Positions 1 through 8,831 of a DNA stretch of 64,000 bases are shown here, piece by piece. The stretch lies in contig NZ_VMNW02000007.1 in the NCBI RefSeq assembly GCF_007713735.2, positions 62,001 to 126,000 of the forward strand, written 5' to 3'. Below the pieces are notes generated by a model. It had not been told where the DNA came from and did not search any database. It saw only the letters and a program-made list of their open reading frames with translations. The translations under genes were made by a program, and so were the position numbers. The DNA is from Amycolatopsis acidicola (GTDB lineage: Bacteria; Actinomycetota; Actinomycetes; Mycobacteriales; Pseudonocardiaceae). How positions within the stretch are numbered: the stretch's first letter is position 1; each line of letters begins with the position of its first letter.

Positions 1-1333
1 CGACGGCCGGGTGCGACAGCAGCGTGTTCTCCACGTTCGCGGCCGCGATGTTCTCGCCGCCGCGGATGATGACCTCCTTGACGCGGCCGGTGACGTAGAG
101 GTAACCCTCGTCGTCGATCCGGCCGAGGTCGCCGGTGGCGATCCAGCCGTCCTCGTCCTCGATCGGGCCTTCACCGAGGTAACCCTCGGGCACGTTGGGC
201 GTGCGCCCCATGATCTCGCCGATGCCCTCGGAGTCCGGGTTCGCGATCCGCACCTCGACCACGGGCAGCGGCTTGCCGACGCGGCCAGGGTGGTCGCCGA
301 TCTCCGAGCCCGCCCCGGCGGCCAGCAGCCCGCCGGACTCGGTGAGCCCGTAGAGGCTGCCCACCCGCCCTTTGACGTTCGGGAACGCCTGCCGGATCCG
401 CTCGCGCAGGTTCGCCGGCACCGCGGAACCCCCGAGCGGCACGGACTTCAGCGTGGAAGTGTCCCATTCGGACAGACCGGGGTAGTCGAGCACGCGGGTC
501 ACCATCGTCGGGATGCTGCCCCACGACTTGACCTTCTCCTCCTGGATCAGGCGCAGCACCTCGGCGGGGTCGAACTTCCCGTTCAGCATCACGATCTTCC
601 CGCCCTGCAGCAGGGTCGCGCAGCTGACCTGGACGCCTGCCAGGTGGAACAGCGGCACGGTCTGCAGGCTCGTGGTGCCGACGTAGTCGTCGGGCAGCTC
701 GTCGGGCAGCCGCCGGGTCATCGCCAGCAGGTTGTGCAGGTTGCCAATGATCGTCCGCTGGGACATCAGGATGCCCTTCGGCGTCCCGGTGGTCCCGGAG
801 CTGAACATGATGACCGCGGGGTCCTCGTCCGACACCTCGGCCTCCGGCAGCACCGCCGGATCGCCCGCGTCCACAATGGAGCGGAGCTCGGCGAAGGAGA
901 CCCGCGGCACGGAATGCAGCTCACGGTCGGAGATCATCAGCTTCGACTCGCTCTTGCGGACCAGCGTGTCGACCTCGTGGTCACTCCACCACGAGTTGCC
1001 GAGCGCGGTCACGGCGCCGAGGCTCTGCACGGCCCAGAACGCCACTACCCACTCGATGCTGTTGAAGCCCAGCAGCAGAACCCGGTCGCCCTTGGTGACC
1101 CCGTAGGCGGCAAGGCGGTTCGCCACCGCGGCGACCGCTTGTTCGTGCTGCTCGAACGTCAGCCGCCGCTCCCCTTGCACCAGCAGCTCGCGCCCGGTCC
1201 ACCGGCGGGCACCGATGAGCAGGTCCCGCACCCGGTGCGGGCGGTCCTTGTACATCAGCGACGGCCGCCCGTGCACCGTCCCGCGCACGACCTCGCGGCC
1301 CCATTTGATCTCCGGCTGTTCCAGCGCCTGCAT
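1..1333 (-). CDS. AMP-forming acyl-CoA ligase (3' end beyond window)
   Basis: ANL-superfamily ligase that would adenylate a carboxylic acid and transfer it to CoA. The reading frame is open from an ATG at 1333 to the window edge, giving about 444 residues; the family is usually 520-560, so roughly the last 100 residues, including the catalytic C-terminal lysine region, are outside. The phosphate loop SSGTTGTPKG lies near residues 178-187 and the hinge-region motif GRVKEVIIRGGENIAA near residue 420. It starts directly beside the stop of the upstream transporter gene, so it is the last visible gene of the CoA transferase/transporter/ligase operon under the operator at 4056. It is clearly paralogous to the ligase at 32041-33678 (shared WGREVV, GRPS, LTFxQHEQAV and LGNxWWS stretches). 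Substrate unknown; an aromatic or medium-chain acid is likely from context. Confidence 0.85.
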   Translation of the reverse strand, partial: MQALEQPEIKWGREVVRGTVHGRPSLMYKDRPHRVRDLLIGARRWTGRELLVQGERRLTFEQHEQAVAAVANRLAAYGVTKGDRVLLLGFNSIEWVVAFWAVQSLGAVTALGNSWWSDHEVDTLVRKSESKLMISDRELHSVPRVSFAELRSIVDAGDPAVLPEAEVSDEDPAVIMFSSGTTGTPKGILMSQRTIIGNLHNLLAMTRRLPDELPDDYVGTTSLQTVPLFHLAGVQVSCATLLQGGKIVMLNGKFDPAEVLRLIQEEKVKSWGSIPTMVTRVLDYPGLSEWDTSTLKSVPLGGSAVPANLRERIRQAFPNVKGRVGSLYGLTESGGLLAAGAGSEIGDHPGRVGKPLPVVEVRIANPDSEGIGEIMGRTPNVPEGYLGEGPIEDEDGWIATGDLGRIDDEGYLYVTGRVKEVIIRGGENIAAANVENTLLSHPAV

Positions 1334-2719
1334 TCAGGATTCCTCTCGCACTACTTCCGGCTGCACACCGGCCGCGGGACGGCCGGGCAGAGTCTTGATC
1401 TCGTCGCCCGCCCCGGTCACCACCGCCATCTCCCGCGCGTCGGGCAGCAGCTTCCACGCCACGAACACCTCGGCGAGCGCGACGACCGCCACGTAGTAGG
1501 CCGGGGCGACACTGTCGAATGTGGACACCAGCCACGTCGCCACCAGCGAAGCGGTGCCACCGAACAACGCGAACCCCAGCTGGTAGGGCAGCGCGCTCGC
1601 CGACGCGCGGACGTCGACCGGGAACAGCTCGACCACGGCGAACCCGGCGGCCAGGTTCATCGGGTAGACGAACACGATGTAGACGGCGATCGCGAGCGTC
1701 GCGGCCACCGGGCCCTGCCCGACCAGCAGGAACGCGGGCACGGTCCAGATGACCAGGCCCAGCGCCAGCCCGGCGGCGAACACCTTGCGCGACAACCGGT
1801 CCGACAGCCTGCACACGTAGTGCACGGCGGGCATCGCGATCAGGAACGCCAGCGCCATCACCAGGAGTGCCTCGGACATGGTGTAGCCCTCGAACTTCAC
1901 CATGAGCGTGACCATGAACCCGATCAGCATGTACCCGGACAGCGACACGATCCCGATCCACGCGAACAGCGTGAACATCTCGCGGCGCACCGTGCGGAAC
2001 GCCTGCACCAGCGGGATGTGCCGGCGCCCGGCCCGTTCCACCTCGGCCGCGGCGGCCCGGTAGGTCTCCGACTCCTGCAGTTTCATCCGCAGGTACAGGC
2101 CGAGCAGCCCCAGGGGAATGCCGATCAGGAAGGGCACCCGCCAGCCCCAGGCGTCCATCTGCGCCTTCGTGGTCACCGAGCTCATCAGCAGCGACAGCAA
2201 CGCGCCGCCCATCACCCCGGCCATCACCGAGAGCACCAGCCACGAACCGTTCCGCCCGCGTTCGCCCACCGGCGAATGCTCGATCACGAGCACGTAGGAC
2301 CCGCTCTGCTCGCCACCGGCGGAAAACGCCTGCGCCAGACGGCACAGCAGCAACAGCAACGGTGCCCCGACACCGATCGCGGCGTATCCGGGCAGCAGCC
2401 CGATGGCCGCGGTCGAAATGCTCATGAGCACCACCGCGATCAGCAGCGCCCGCTTGCGCCCCCAGCGATCCGCGACGTGCCCGAACACGATCGCGCCGAC
2501 CGGCCGCATCACGAACGAACCGCCGTACACGGCGAAAGTGGCCAGCAGCGCGGCCTGGCTGCTGAACGCCGGAAAGAACTGCTGCGAGATGGTGATGGCG
2601 AAGAACCCGTACAGGGTGAAGTCGTAGAACTCGATGAAGTTGCCGATCGCGCCGGCCCGGGTCGCGCGTGCGCGCCTGCTCCGGGCCGCCGCGGAGGCGG
2701 GGTGGGCTTCGGTGGTCAT
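1334..2719 (-). CDS. MFS transporter, metabolite:H+ symporter (MHS) type
   Basis: A 461-residue, twelve-helix major facilitator with the MHS signature near the N-terminus (GAIGNFIEFYDFTLYGFF) and a loop 2-3 motif of the form GHVADRWGRKRAL. MHS proteins such as ShiA, ProP and the alpha-ketoglutarate permease import small organic acids or betaines with protons, so import of the organic acid degraded by the neighbouring enzymes is the natural reading. It sits 46 nt downstream of the class III CoA transferase and abuts the CoA ligase gene, forming one transcription unit. It resembles the transporter at 19836-21194. The substrate cannot be read from the sequence. Confidence 0.88.
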   Translation of the reverse strand: MTTEAHPASAAARSRRARATRAGAIGNFIEFYDFTLYGFFAITISQQFFPAFSSQAALLATFAVYGGSFVMRPVGAIVFGHVADRWGRKRALLIAVVLMSISTAAIGLLPGYAAIGVGAPLLLLLCRLAQAFSAGGEQSGSYVLVIEHSPVGERGRNGSWLVLSVMAGVMGGALLSLLMSSVTTKAQMDAWGWRVPFLIGIPLGLLGLYLRMKLQESETYRAAAAEVERAGRRHIPLVQAFRTVRREMFTLFAWIGIVSLSGYMLIGFMVTLMVKFEGYTMSEALLVMALAFLIAMPAVHYVCRLSDRLSRKVFAAGLALGLVIWTVPAFLLVGQGPVAATLAIAVYIVFVYPMNLAAGFAVVELFPVDVRASASALPYQLGFALFGGTASLVATWLVSTFDSVAPAYYVAVVALAEVFVAWKLLPDAREMAVVTGAGDEIKTLPGRPAAGVQPEVVREES

Positions 2720-2765
2720 GACGATCCTCCGTGCTGTTACACGACGTCGGGTAAACGGGGGATGC

Positions 2766-4007
2766 TCAACTGTCCTTTTCGGACTTGACTGCGCCCGCGG
2801 AGTGCAGTGCGCCGATCTCGGCGTCGCCGTACCCGGCTTCGCGCAGGATCTCGTCGGTGTGCTCGCCGAGCCCGGGGGCGTAGCCGCGCGGGCCGGTCGG
2901 CGCGTGCTCGAACCGGATGGGGTTGTTGGGGATGAGGTACTTGCCGTATTTGGGGTGGGTCAGCTCGGTCACCGCCTGGTTGGCGACCACCTGCGGGTCG
3001 TCGAGCGCGTCTTCGAGGCGGTGGATGGGACCGCAGGGCACGCCCGCCGCTTCGAGCTGCTCCAGCCACACGTGCGCGGGCCGTTTCTCGAACACGGTCT
3101 GCAGGCGGGCGCACAGCTCGTCGCGGTGCTCGATACGGCCGGAGTTGGTGGTGTAGCGCTCTTCGTCGAAGTCACCGTACTCCGCCAGCATCGGCAGCAG
3201 CTTGCGCCAGAACTTGTCGTTGAGCACGGCCAGGATGAAGTACTTGCCGTCGGATCCGGTGAACGGCTGGTACGGGACCAGCTGCGGATGCCCGCCGCCT
3301 TGGGGCCGGAACGGCACGCGGGTCTTGTCCCAGGCGGTGATGTAGTTGGCGAACGAGGCCACCTGGCCGTCGAGGAGGTTGATGCTGATCTTGTCCCCGC
3401 GGCCGGTGCGGTCCCGCAGCCGGAGCGCGGCGCAGACCCCGAAGCCGAGGAAGTACGAGCCGACGAAGTCCGCGATCGGCACGCCCACCTTCACCGGGCC
3501 GCCGCCGACCTCGCCGGTCACGCCCATCATCCCGCTCATCGACTGGGCCAGGATGTCCATGCCGGGCTGATGCGCGCGCGGGCCGGTCTCACCGAACGCG
3601 GTGATCGAGGCGTAGATCAGGCGGGGGTTGAGCTCACGCAGTGTGTCGTAGTCGATGCCCATCCGCCGCACCGCGTCCGGGCGGAACGCGACGACGAAGA
3701 CGTCGGCCTCGCGGATCAGCCGCCGCAGCACCTCCTGCCCTTGCTCGCTCTTGAGGTCCAGCGAGATCGACCGCTTGCTGCGGTTGACCCCGAAGAAGTA
3801 GGCACTCTCGCCGGGGTCGAACGCGCTGTCGACGTAGCGGAAGCTGTCCCCGGCAAGCGGTTCGACCTTGATCACGTCGGCACCGAGGTCGCCGAGCATC
3901 GAGGTCCCGTAGGGCCCGGCGCCGATCTGGGAGAGGTCCACGATGCGGACCCCGGACAGCGGCAGCGCGTCTTCGGCGGAAAGGTCGGTGTGCAACGGAC
4001 TGCTCAT
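2766..4007 (-). CDS. Class III (CaiB/BaiF) CoA transferase
   Basis: A 413-residue family III CoA transferase that moves CoA between carboxylic acids. The N-terminal fold is typical (SGVRIVDLSQIGAGPYG, then DLGADVIKVEP) and the catalytic aspartate is present in PGMDILAQSMSG near residue 170. The ATG at 4007 follows GAGGGGTAGGAG. It is the first gene of the minus-strand operon CoA transferase/transporter/ligase. The palindrome at 4056-4066 lies 49 nt upstream, so repression by the GntR protein at 11292 is inferred. The operon also has a ligase, so activation could go through either enzyme; donor and acceptor are unknown. Confidence 0.88.
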   Translation of the reverse strand: MSSPLHTDLSAEDALPLSGVRIVDLSQIGAGPYGTSMLGDLGADVIKVEPLAGDSFRYVDSAFDPGESAYFFGVNRSKRSISLDLKSEQGQEVLRRLIREADVFVVAFRPDAVRRMGIDYDTLRELNPRLIYASITAFGETGPRAHQPGMDILAQSMSGMMGVTGEVGGGPVKVGVPIADFVGSYFLGFGVCAALRLRDRTGRGDKISINLLDGQVASFANYITAWDKTRVPFRPQGGGHPQLVPYQPFTGSDGKYFILAVLNDKFWRKLLPMLAEYGDFDEERYTTNSGRIEHRDELCARLQTVFEKRPAHVWLEQLEAAGVPCGPIHRLEDALDDPQVVANQAVTELTHPKYGKYLIPNNPIRFEHAPTGPRGYAPGLGEHTDEILREAGYGDAEIGALHSAGAVKSEKDS

Positions 4008-4055
4008 CTCCTACCCCTCGTTGTCGGGCGTGGCCGCGACGCAGGTGCTTGCTAT

Positions 4056-4066
4056 TGGTCAAACCA
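4056..4066. promoter_or_regulatory. GntR/FadR-type operator, site 1
   Basis: The core TGGTCAAACCA (TGGTTTGACCA on the other strand) is an inverted repeat TGGT-N3-ACCA, flanked here as CTAATGGTTTGACCAATAG. It lies upstream of the CoA transferase operon in the divergent 158-bp gap. TGGT-N3-ACCA is the typical operator shape of the FadR branch of GntR regulators; assignment to the GntR gene at 11292 is inference. Confidence 0.75.
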
Positions 4067-4141
4067 TTAGAAGCCAGCACCGCCGGGATGTCAACCGCTT
4101 CTGACTCCGCCCGGTCCGTGTTACGGTCAGCGGAAAACTAA

Positions 4142-4152
4142 TGGTTTGACCA
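4142..4152. promoter_or_regulatory. GntR/FadR-type operator, site 2
   Basis: TGGTTTGACCA with flanks CTAA and AAGG, 86 bp from site 1. It lies only 14 nt before the GTG of the dienelactone-hydrolase-like gene and directly abuts its AAAGGAAGA ribosome binding site, so a bound regulator would cover the transcription start region. Confidence 0.75.
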
Positions 4153-4165
4153 AAGGAAGACGTTC

Positions 4166-4906
4166 GTGACGGAACAGGTCGAAAGCAGGGACATCACCGT
4201 CGACGGCTTGCGCGCGCACCTCACCGCACCCGTGGGCGGGAAGCCGCGTGCGGCCACGCTGCTGCTGCCGATGATCACCGGGATCGGCAGGCGGGTGCGG
4301 GAGTTCGGCGAGTCGGTCACGGCCCGCACCGGCGCGCTCACCCTTGCCTGGGATCCCTGGCACGGCAAGAGCTCCGACGACACCGAGTTCGCCGAACTGC
4401 GGGAGCTGCACGCCAAGCTCGAGGACGAGGCGGCGCTCGGCGAACACCGGCGGTTGCTGGACCATCTTCGCTGGGAGTACGGGATCTCGTCACCGTCGGT
4501 GGCCGGCTGGTGCCTTGGCGGACGCCTCGCGCTCATCCTGGGCGCCCGCGCGCCGGAGCTGTCCGCCGTGGTCGCCTACCACCCGACCCTGCCGCCCGAA
4601 CCGGCGCCCGGGCACACGGTCGACGCGATCGCGGCCACCAGGGACATCCGGGCTCCGGTGATGGTGCACTACCCGGGCAAGGACTCCCTGGTCCCGCGGG
4701 AAAACTTCACCCGGCTGCAGACCGCGTTGCAGGAGCGCGACACCGAGTCCGCGACCATCGTGCACCTCTACCCGCGGGCCAAGCACGGGTTCAGCGACGA
4801 CCGGCGCCACGGGGAACGGGTCAACGCGGACGCGTGGGCCGTTTCCTGGCCACAGACACTGGAATTCCTCTCCGCGACAGCCAAGACGGAAGGCGAGGAC
4901 GCCTGA
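4166..4906 (+). CDS. Dienelactone hydrolase family protein
   Basis: A 246-residue alpha/beta hydrolase of the dienelactone hydrolase family. The predicted triad is Cys116 in GWCLGG, Asp173 in YPGKDSLVP and His207 in AKHGFSDD; a Cys nucleophile in GxCxGG is the classical dienelactone hydrolase arrangement. It starts at a GTG at 4166 after AAAGGAAGA, and its TGA overlaps the ATG of the crotonase gene by one base, so the two are coupled. Known members hydrolyse enol-lactones from ring cleavage, but many are uncharacterised esterases or thioesterases. Its place beside a crotonase suggests hydrolysis of a lactone or ester intermediate in the same route. Confidence 0.85.
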   Translation: MTEQVESRDITVDGLRAHLTAPVGGKPRAATLLLPMITGIGRRVREFGESVTARTGALTLAWDPWHGKSSDDTEFAELRELHAKLEDEAALGEHRRLLDHLRWEYGISSPSVAGWCLGGRLALILGARAPELSAVVAYHPTLPPEPAPGHTVDAIAATRDIRAPVMVHYPGKDSLVPRENFTRLQTALQERDTESATIVHLYPRAKHGFSDDRRHGERVNADAWAVSWPQTLEFLSATAKTEGEDA

Positions 4907-5739
4907 TGGAGCTCAAGGTCACCAAGTACGAGATCGACGACGGCGTCGCGACGGTGTGGTTCCACCGGCCGGGCCGCGGCAACTCGTGGACCAGCCGCAT
5001 GAACGCCGAATACCGGTGGCTGATGGACACCATCGACCGCGATCCCCGGGTCCGGGTGGTGGTGCTCACCGGTTCGGGCGACCAGTTCTGCGTGGGCGCC
5101 GACGCGAAGGCGCTCGAGTTCTACACCGAGACCGAAAAGGACTACGCCGACACCGTCGATCCGGCGGCGCTGGCCCAGCCTGGCACGGGCGTGCACGAGG
5201 AGTTCGAACACGACCTGGTGTGGCACTGGGGTCTCCGGGTGCCCGTCATCGCGGCGATCAACGGCGCCTGCGCGGGCATCGCCGCGGCCATCGCGAGCTT
5301 CTGCGACCTGCGGTACGCGGCCGAAGGCATCAAGTTCACCACCTCCACCCCGCGGCTCGGGCTGCCCTCGGAGTACGGGCTGTCCTGGGTGCTGCCGCGG
5401 ATCGTGGGTACCACCAACGCCGCCGACATCCTGTTCACCGGACGGGTCGTGCGCTCGGAGGAGCTGATGCGGATGGGGTTTCTCAACGGGCTCTACCCGC
5501 GGGAGGGCTTCCTCGACGAGGTGTACCGGACCGCGCGGATGATCGCCGACCAGGTCTCGCCCGCCGCGATCACGTCCGCGAAGCGCCAGCTGTACGCGGA
5601 CCTGTTGTCCCACAGTGTCGGCGGGGCGATCGAGCATTCCAAGGATCTCATCGGCGTGATGATGCGGCAGCCGGACTTCAAGGAGGGCGTGGCGGCTTAC
5701 GCGGAGAAACGGCGCCCGCGGTTCGCTCCTGGTGCGTGA
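4906..5739 (+). CDS. Enoyl-CoA hydratase/isomerase (crotonase) family protein
   Basis: A 277-residue crotonase-fold protein acting on a CoA thioester. The CoA-binding and oxyanion segments are visible: NSWTSRMNAEY near residue 26, FCVGADAKAL near residue 64, and NGACAGIAAA in the oxyanion-hole helix; LPSEYGLSW near residue 154 carries a candidate acidic residue. The ATG at 4906 overlaps the preceding TGA; a longer upstream reading frame lies inside the hydrolase gene and was rejected. It is strongly similar to the crotonase at 39932 (both have NSWT.RMNAEYR, VGAD..AL and LGLPSEYGLSW), pointing to duplicated modules. Hydration, isomerisation or C-C hydrolysis are all possible. Confidence 0.87.
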   Translation: MELKVTKYEIDDGVATVWFHRPGRGNSWTSRMNAEYRWLMDTIDRDPRVRVVVLTGSGDQFCVGADAKALEFYTETEKDYADTVDPAALAQPGTGVHEEFEHDLVWHWGLRVPVIAAINGACAGIAAAIASFCDLRYAAEGIKFTTSTPRLGLPSEYGLSWVLPRIVGTTNAADILFTGRVVRSEELMRMGFLNGLYPREGFLDEVYRTARMIADQVSPAAITSAKRQLYADLLSHSVGGAIEHSKDLIGVMMRQPDFKEGVAAYAEKRRPRFAPGA

Positions 5740-5741
5740 AC

Positions 5742-5768
5742 GTGTCCCCGGCCCGCGGGCCGGGGCAC
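5742..5768. terminator. Hairpin between convergent genes
   Basis: A perfect 9-bp GC stem, CCCCGGCCC / GGGCCGGGG, at 5746-5765 with a two-base loop and flanking GTG/CAC pairs. It occupies almost the whole gap between the convergent crotonase (+) and PrpF-like (-) genes and would serve either strand. It has no T tract, as is common in actinomycetes. Confidence 0.6.
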
Positions 5769-5770
5769 TC

Positions 5771-6880
5771 TTACGCGTGCACGAAGCCGGTGAACAGCCG
5801 CCGTGTCGTGCGGTACGCCGTGGCGTACTCCACGCGGAACCCTTCCGGCGCCGAGGAATCCGGGATGACCGCGGCATCCACCTCGAGTGGCCCGGACGGC
5901 GACCCCAGCCGCAGCGAGCCTTCCCGGTCGCGTACGTGCCGGTGCACCACCGAGCCCGGCAGGCGGGCCGCGATGGCCGTGCACATCGCCCCGGTGAGCG
6001 GAAGCGCGCGATGGGCCTTCCCGTTGGACCAGAAGCGCACCAGCAGGTCGATGTCGTCCGCCGGCACCTCGTCCCCGGACAGCGTGCGGTAGGCCGCGGG
6101 CGGCGCGACCACGGCCACAAAGGGCGTCATCCGCCGCTCCCCCGCCGCCTGCTCGTCCTCCGCCAGTCCCATCCGCACCGAGCCCTGTCTGCGCACCGTT
6201 TCGACCCGCGTAACGAGCTCGTCGAGCGCTTCCGGCAGCTCGGTGGCGGTCAGGCCCATGTCAGCGGCGTCGAGGAAGACGACCGGGTTGCTCGCGTCCA
6301 CCAGACTCGCCGGGACGGCCAGCTCCGTCGTGGCCTCCCCCGAAGGCAGCAACGCTCCGGTGGCCGCGCCACCCGGCTCCAGGAAGTCCAGCCGGACCGG
6401 CGCCCCGGTACCCGCGACGCCCTGCAAGCGGTAGCCACCTCCGGCCACACTGCGGCCGTCCCGCACCGCGAAGGTCGAGCGGATCACCTTGCCGGTGTTG
6501 ACGTTGTGGATACGCACCGAGGCTTCGCGGTCACCCGCGAGGACGAGCCCCTCGTCGACGGCGAACGGCCCGATGGCCGAGGACATGTTGCCGCAGTTGC
6601 CGGTGTAGTCGACGGCCGGCCGGTCCACCTGCACCTGCGCGAACAGGTAGTCCACGTCCGCGTCCGGCCGTGACGGCGGGCCGACCACGCAGACCTTCGA
6701 CAGCGACGACAGTCCGCCGCCCATGCCGTCGAGCTGGCGCCCGTACGGGTCCGGGCTCCCCATCGCCCGCAGGAACAGCTCGTCCCAGGCCGCCCGGTCC
6801 GCCGGCAGGTCGCGCTCGTGGAACACCAGTGCCTTACTCGTGCCGCCGCGGATGAACGCGGCCCGGTACTCGGCCGGCAT
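5771..6880 (-). CDS. PrpF-family isomerase
   Basis: A 369-residue diaminopimelate-epimerase-fold protein of the PrpF family. Typical segments are IRGGTSKALVF at the start, GRQLDGMGGGLSSLSKVCVV, DYTGNCGNMSSAIGPFAV near residue 95 and the later Ser-Ser-Pro region. Characterised relatives shift double bonds or interconvert cis/trans forms of unsaturated acids (2-methylaconitate isomerase PrpF, 4-oxalomesaconate tautomerase GalD). It is the last gene of the gentisate dioxygenase/FAH hydrolase operon, with a 10-nt gap. That place suggests it isomerises the ring-cleavage product (maleylpyruvate or a substituted analogue). That role is inference; no glutathione- or mycothiol-type maleylpyruvate isomerase was seen in the window. 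Confidence 0.85.
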   Translation of the reverse strand: MPAEYRAAFIRGGTSKALVFHERDLPADRAAWDELFLRAMGSPDPYGRQLDGMGGGLSSLSKVCVVGPPSRPDADVDYLFAQVQVDRPAVDYTGNCGNMSSAIGPFAVDEGLVLAGDREASVRIHNVNTGKVIRSTFAVRDGRSVAGGGYRLQGVAGTGAPVRLDFLEPGGAATGALLPSGEATTELAVPASLVDASNPVVFLDAADMGLTATELPEALDELVTRVETVRRQGSVRMGLAEDEQAAGERRMTPFVAVVAPPAAYRTLSGDEVPADDIDLLVRFWSNGKAHRALPLTGAMCTAIAARLPGSVVHRHVRDREGSLRLGSPSGPLEVDAAVIPDSSAPEGFRVEYATAYRTTRRLFTGFVHA

Positions 6881-6890
6881 CGGTCTCCTC

Positions 6891-7760
6891 TCAGAACGGC
6901 CGGGGCGCGGGCCCGGCCTCGGTCACGGTCAGCGTCATCGCGCCGATGGTGTCGATCTCGATGGTCACCTCGTCGCCGGGCGCCACCGGGCCGACCCCCT
7001 TCGGCGTGCCGCTCGCGATCACGTCTCCGGGGCGCAGGTCCACGACGGACGAGATGAGCTCGATCGCTTCCGCCACGTCGACGATCATGTCCTTGAGCGC
7101 GGCGCCCTGCCGCCGGTCGCCGTTGACCGACAACCGGGACGACAACGCGGTCAGGTCCCCGGCCTCGTCGGCGGTCACCAGATGCGGGCCCAGCGGGGTG
7201 AAGCCGCGGAAGGACTTCCGCAGCGACCGTTCCTCTTCGAACTGCCCCGGCTCGATCCGCATCGTCAGGTCGATCAGGCAGGCGTAACCGAAGACGTGCT
7301 CCATCGCCCGTTCCCGCGGCACGTTGCGGGCGGGCTTCCCGATGATCACGCCGAGCTCGCATTCGTGGTCGAACCGGCGCGAAGACCCGGCGGGCAACGG
7401 GATCGGCTCGCCCGCGCCGCTGACCGAACCCGCGGCCTTGAGGAAGAACCCGTTGTCCCGCGCGGTTTTCCCGGTCTTCGTGATCGCGCGGGAACCGATC
7501 TCACCGATGTGCGCGTGATAGTTCGCCGGGATCGCGAACAGCTGCGGCGGCGCCGGGTTCGCCGCGCGCAGCACCACTGAGGACGCGGGCACGGCCGGGA
7601 ACCGGGACAGGTCCGAGAGCCCCACGTCGGCCCAGTTCCGGATCAGCCAGTTGATCCGCTGCTCGGGCCAGCACCCGGCGGGCACGACCGAGGTGATGTC
7701 GCGGATGTCTTCACCCTGCACGACGCCGACGCGGAACTCGTCGAAAACAGCCAGCCTCAT
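6891..7760 (-). CDS. Fumarylacetoacetate hydrolase family protein (fumaryl-/maleylpyruvate hydrolase-like)
   Basis: A 289-residue FAH-fold C-C hydrolase. The metal-binding core is visible as HECELGVIIGKPARNV, with acidic residues near 125-131, the later LIDLTMRI segment, and DVIASGTPKGVGP near residue 260. The ATG at 7760 overlaps the stop of the dioxygenase gene as ATGA; a longer frame starting at 7871 lies inside that gene and was rejected. Family members hydrolyse 3-acylpyruvates such as fumarylpyruvate to pyruvate and a dicarboxylate. Placed directly after a gentisate-type dioxygenase, it most likely cleaves maleyl- or fumarylpyruvate. Confidence 0.88.
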   Translation of the reverse strand: MRLAVFDEFRVGVVQGEDIRDITSVVPAGCWPEQRINWLIRNWADVGLSDLSRFPAVPASSVVLRAANPAPPQLFAIPANYHAHIGEIGSRAITKTGKTARDNGFFLKAAGSVSGAGEPIPLPAGSSRRFDHECELGVIIGKPARNVPRERAMEHVFGYACLIDLTMRIEPGQFEEERSLRKSFRGFTPLGPHLVTADEAGDLTALSSRLSVNGDRRQGAALKDMIVDVAEAIELISSVVDLRPGDVIASGTPKGVGPVAPGDEVTIEIDTIGAMTLTVTEAGPAPRPF

Positions 7761-8812
7761 CGGACGATTTCCTCGTGGTAGACGTCGAGCATCCGGTAGA
7801 CGGGACTGTCGTCGATCCGGAACAGCCTCGCCTCCTTGCCGTGGGAGTTGACGTGGCGCACCGGCGCCCACGGCGGGACGGCGAGGAAGTCCCCCTTGCC
7901 CCAGTCGAAACGCTCGTCACCGACGAACGTGGTGCCCGCGCCGTCGATGACCCAGTACACCTTGCTACCGCTGTGCCGGTGCGTAACGCCCTGGAAACCC
8001 GGGCGCAGAGCCTGGGTCTTCATCGACATCGAGGGCAGCGCCGGGCCACCGCCCGCCGGGTTCTGGTACTCCAGGATCACGTCGTCACACGGGTCGGGCG
8101 CGAGCCCCTTGGCCGACTCCAGCGCGGCCTCGGCCTGTTCGCGCGAGTACACCAGCAGCGGGTTCTGCCGGGGCGCGGGCGTGGCGCCAGGCGGCCGCAA
8201 CAGCCCGGAACCGAACTCCCGCCAGGACTTCTCCGGCTGCTCCCCCACCGGCTGCACGTCCTCGGGATAGGGGTCGAAGAAAATGTTCTCCAGCTTGCGC
8301 ATCAGCGAAACGTCGAGCACGTCGAGCCAGATCATCGGCTCGTCGCCGTGGTGCACGTGGTCGTGCCAGGCCCAGTTCGGGGTGAGCACCAGATCACCCT
8401 CGTGCATCGGGTAGTTCTCGCCCCCGACCGTCGTGCGGCAGCCGTTGCCGTACATGACGAACCGGAACGCGTCCGGGCTGTGCCGGTGCGCGGTGGCGAC
8501 CTCGCCCGGGTTGATGTACTGGATCGAAGCCCAGAACGTCGGCGTGGTCCCGTATTCCAGCCCCGGGTTCGCCAGCCGCAGGGTGCGCCGGTCACCGCCG
8601 GGGCGCAGGTCCAGCACCTCGCCCAGCTCACGCAGGAACGCCTCCAGCTCCGCCCACCGCCAGTGCATCGGCCGCATCGGCGACCCGGGAACGCGCGTGA
8701 ACAACGGCGGATCGTCGGGCTGCGCGATCTTCAGGCCCGAGCGCGCGAGCTTGTCCCGCAGCCGCAGGCGGGCGGCCGTGTCGTCGGCGGCTCGCGCCGC
8801 GGTGTCGGTCAT
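7757..8812 (-). CDS. Gentisate 1,2-dioxygenase (bicupin)
   Basis: A 351-residue two-cupin dioxygenase that opens the ring of gentisate (2,5-dihydroxybenzoate) between C1 and the adjacent hydroxyl carbon, giving maleylpyruvate. The iron ligands of the N-terminal cupin are visible as His109 and His111 in TAHRHSPDAFRFVMYG and His150 in WAWHDHVHHG, with the spacing expected for the family. The second cupin carries VTHRHSGSKVYWVIDG near residue 275. It is the first gene of the operon dioxygenase/FAH hydrolase/PrpF. Two GntR operators lie 20 and 81 nt upstream. 1-Hydroxy-2-naphthoate or salicylate dioxygenases share the fold, so a substituted substrate is possible. Confidence 0.9.
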   Translation of the reverse strand: MTDTAARAADDTAARLRLRDKLARSGLKIAQPDDPPLFTRVPGSPMRPMHWRWAELEAFLRELGEVLDLRPGGDRRTLRLANPGLEYGTTPTFWASIQYINPGEVATAHRHSPDAFRFVMYGNGCRTTVGGENYPMHEGDLVLTPNWAWHDHVHHGDEPMIWLDVLDVSLMRKLENIFFDPYPEDVQPVGEQPEKSWREFGSGLLRPPGATPAPRQNPLLVYSREQAEAALESAKGLAPDPCDDVILEYQNPAGGGPALPSMSMKTQALRPGFQGVTHRHSGSKVYWVIDGAGTTFVGDERFDWGKGDFLAVPPWAPVRHVNSHGKEARLFRIDDSPVYRMLDVYHEEIVR

Positions 8813-8831
8813 CGCTTCCTCCCGGATCCAT

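Noticed and set aside
11..2788. Long plus-strand open frame of 925 codons
   Set aside because: It lies opposite the ligase and transporter genes, which carry clear family motifs; the translation is Arg/His/Gly-rich without any fold signature. It is the usual antisense artefact of high-GC DNA.
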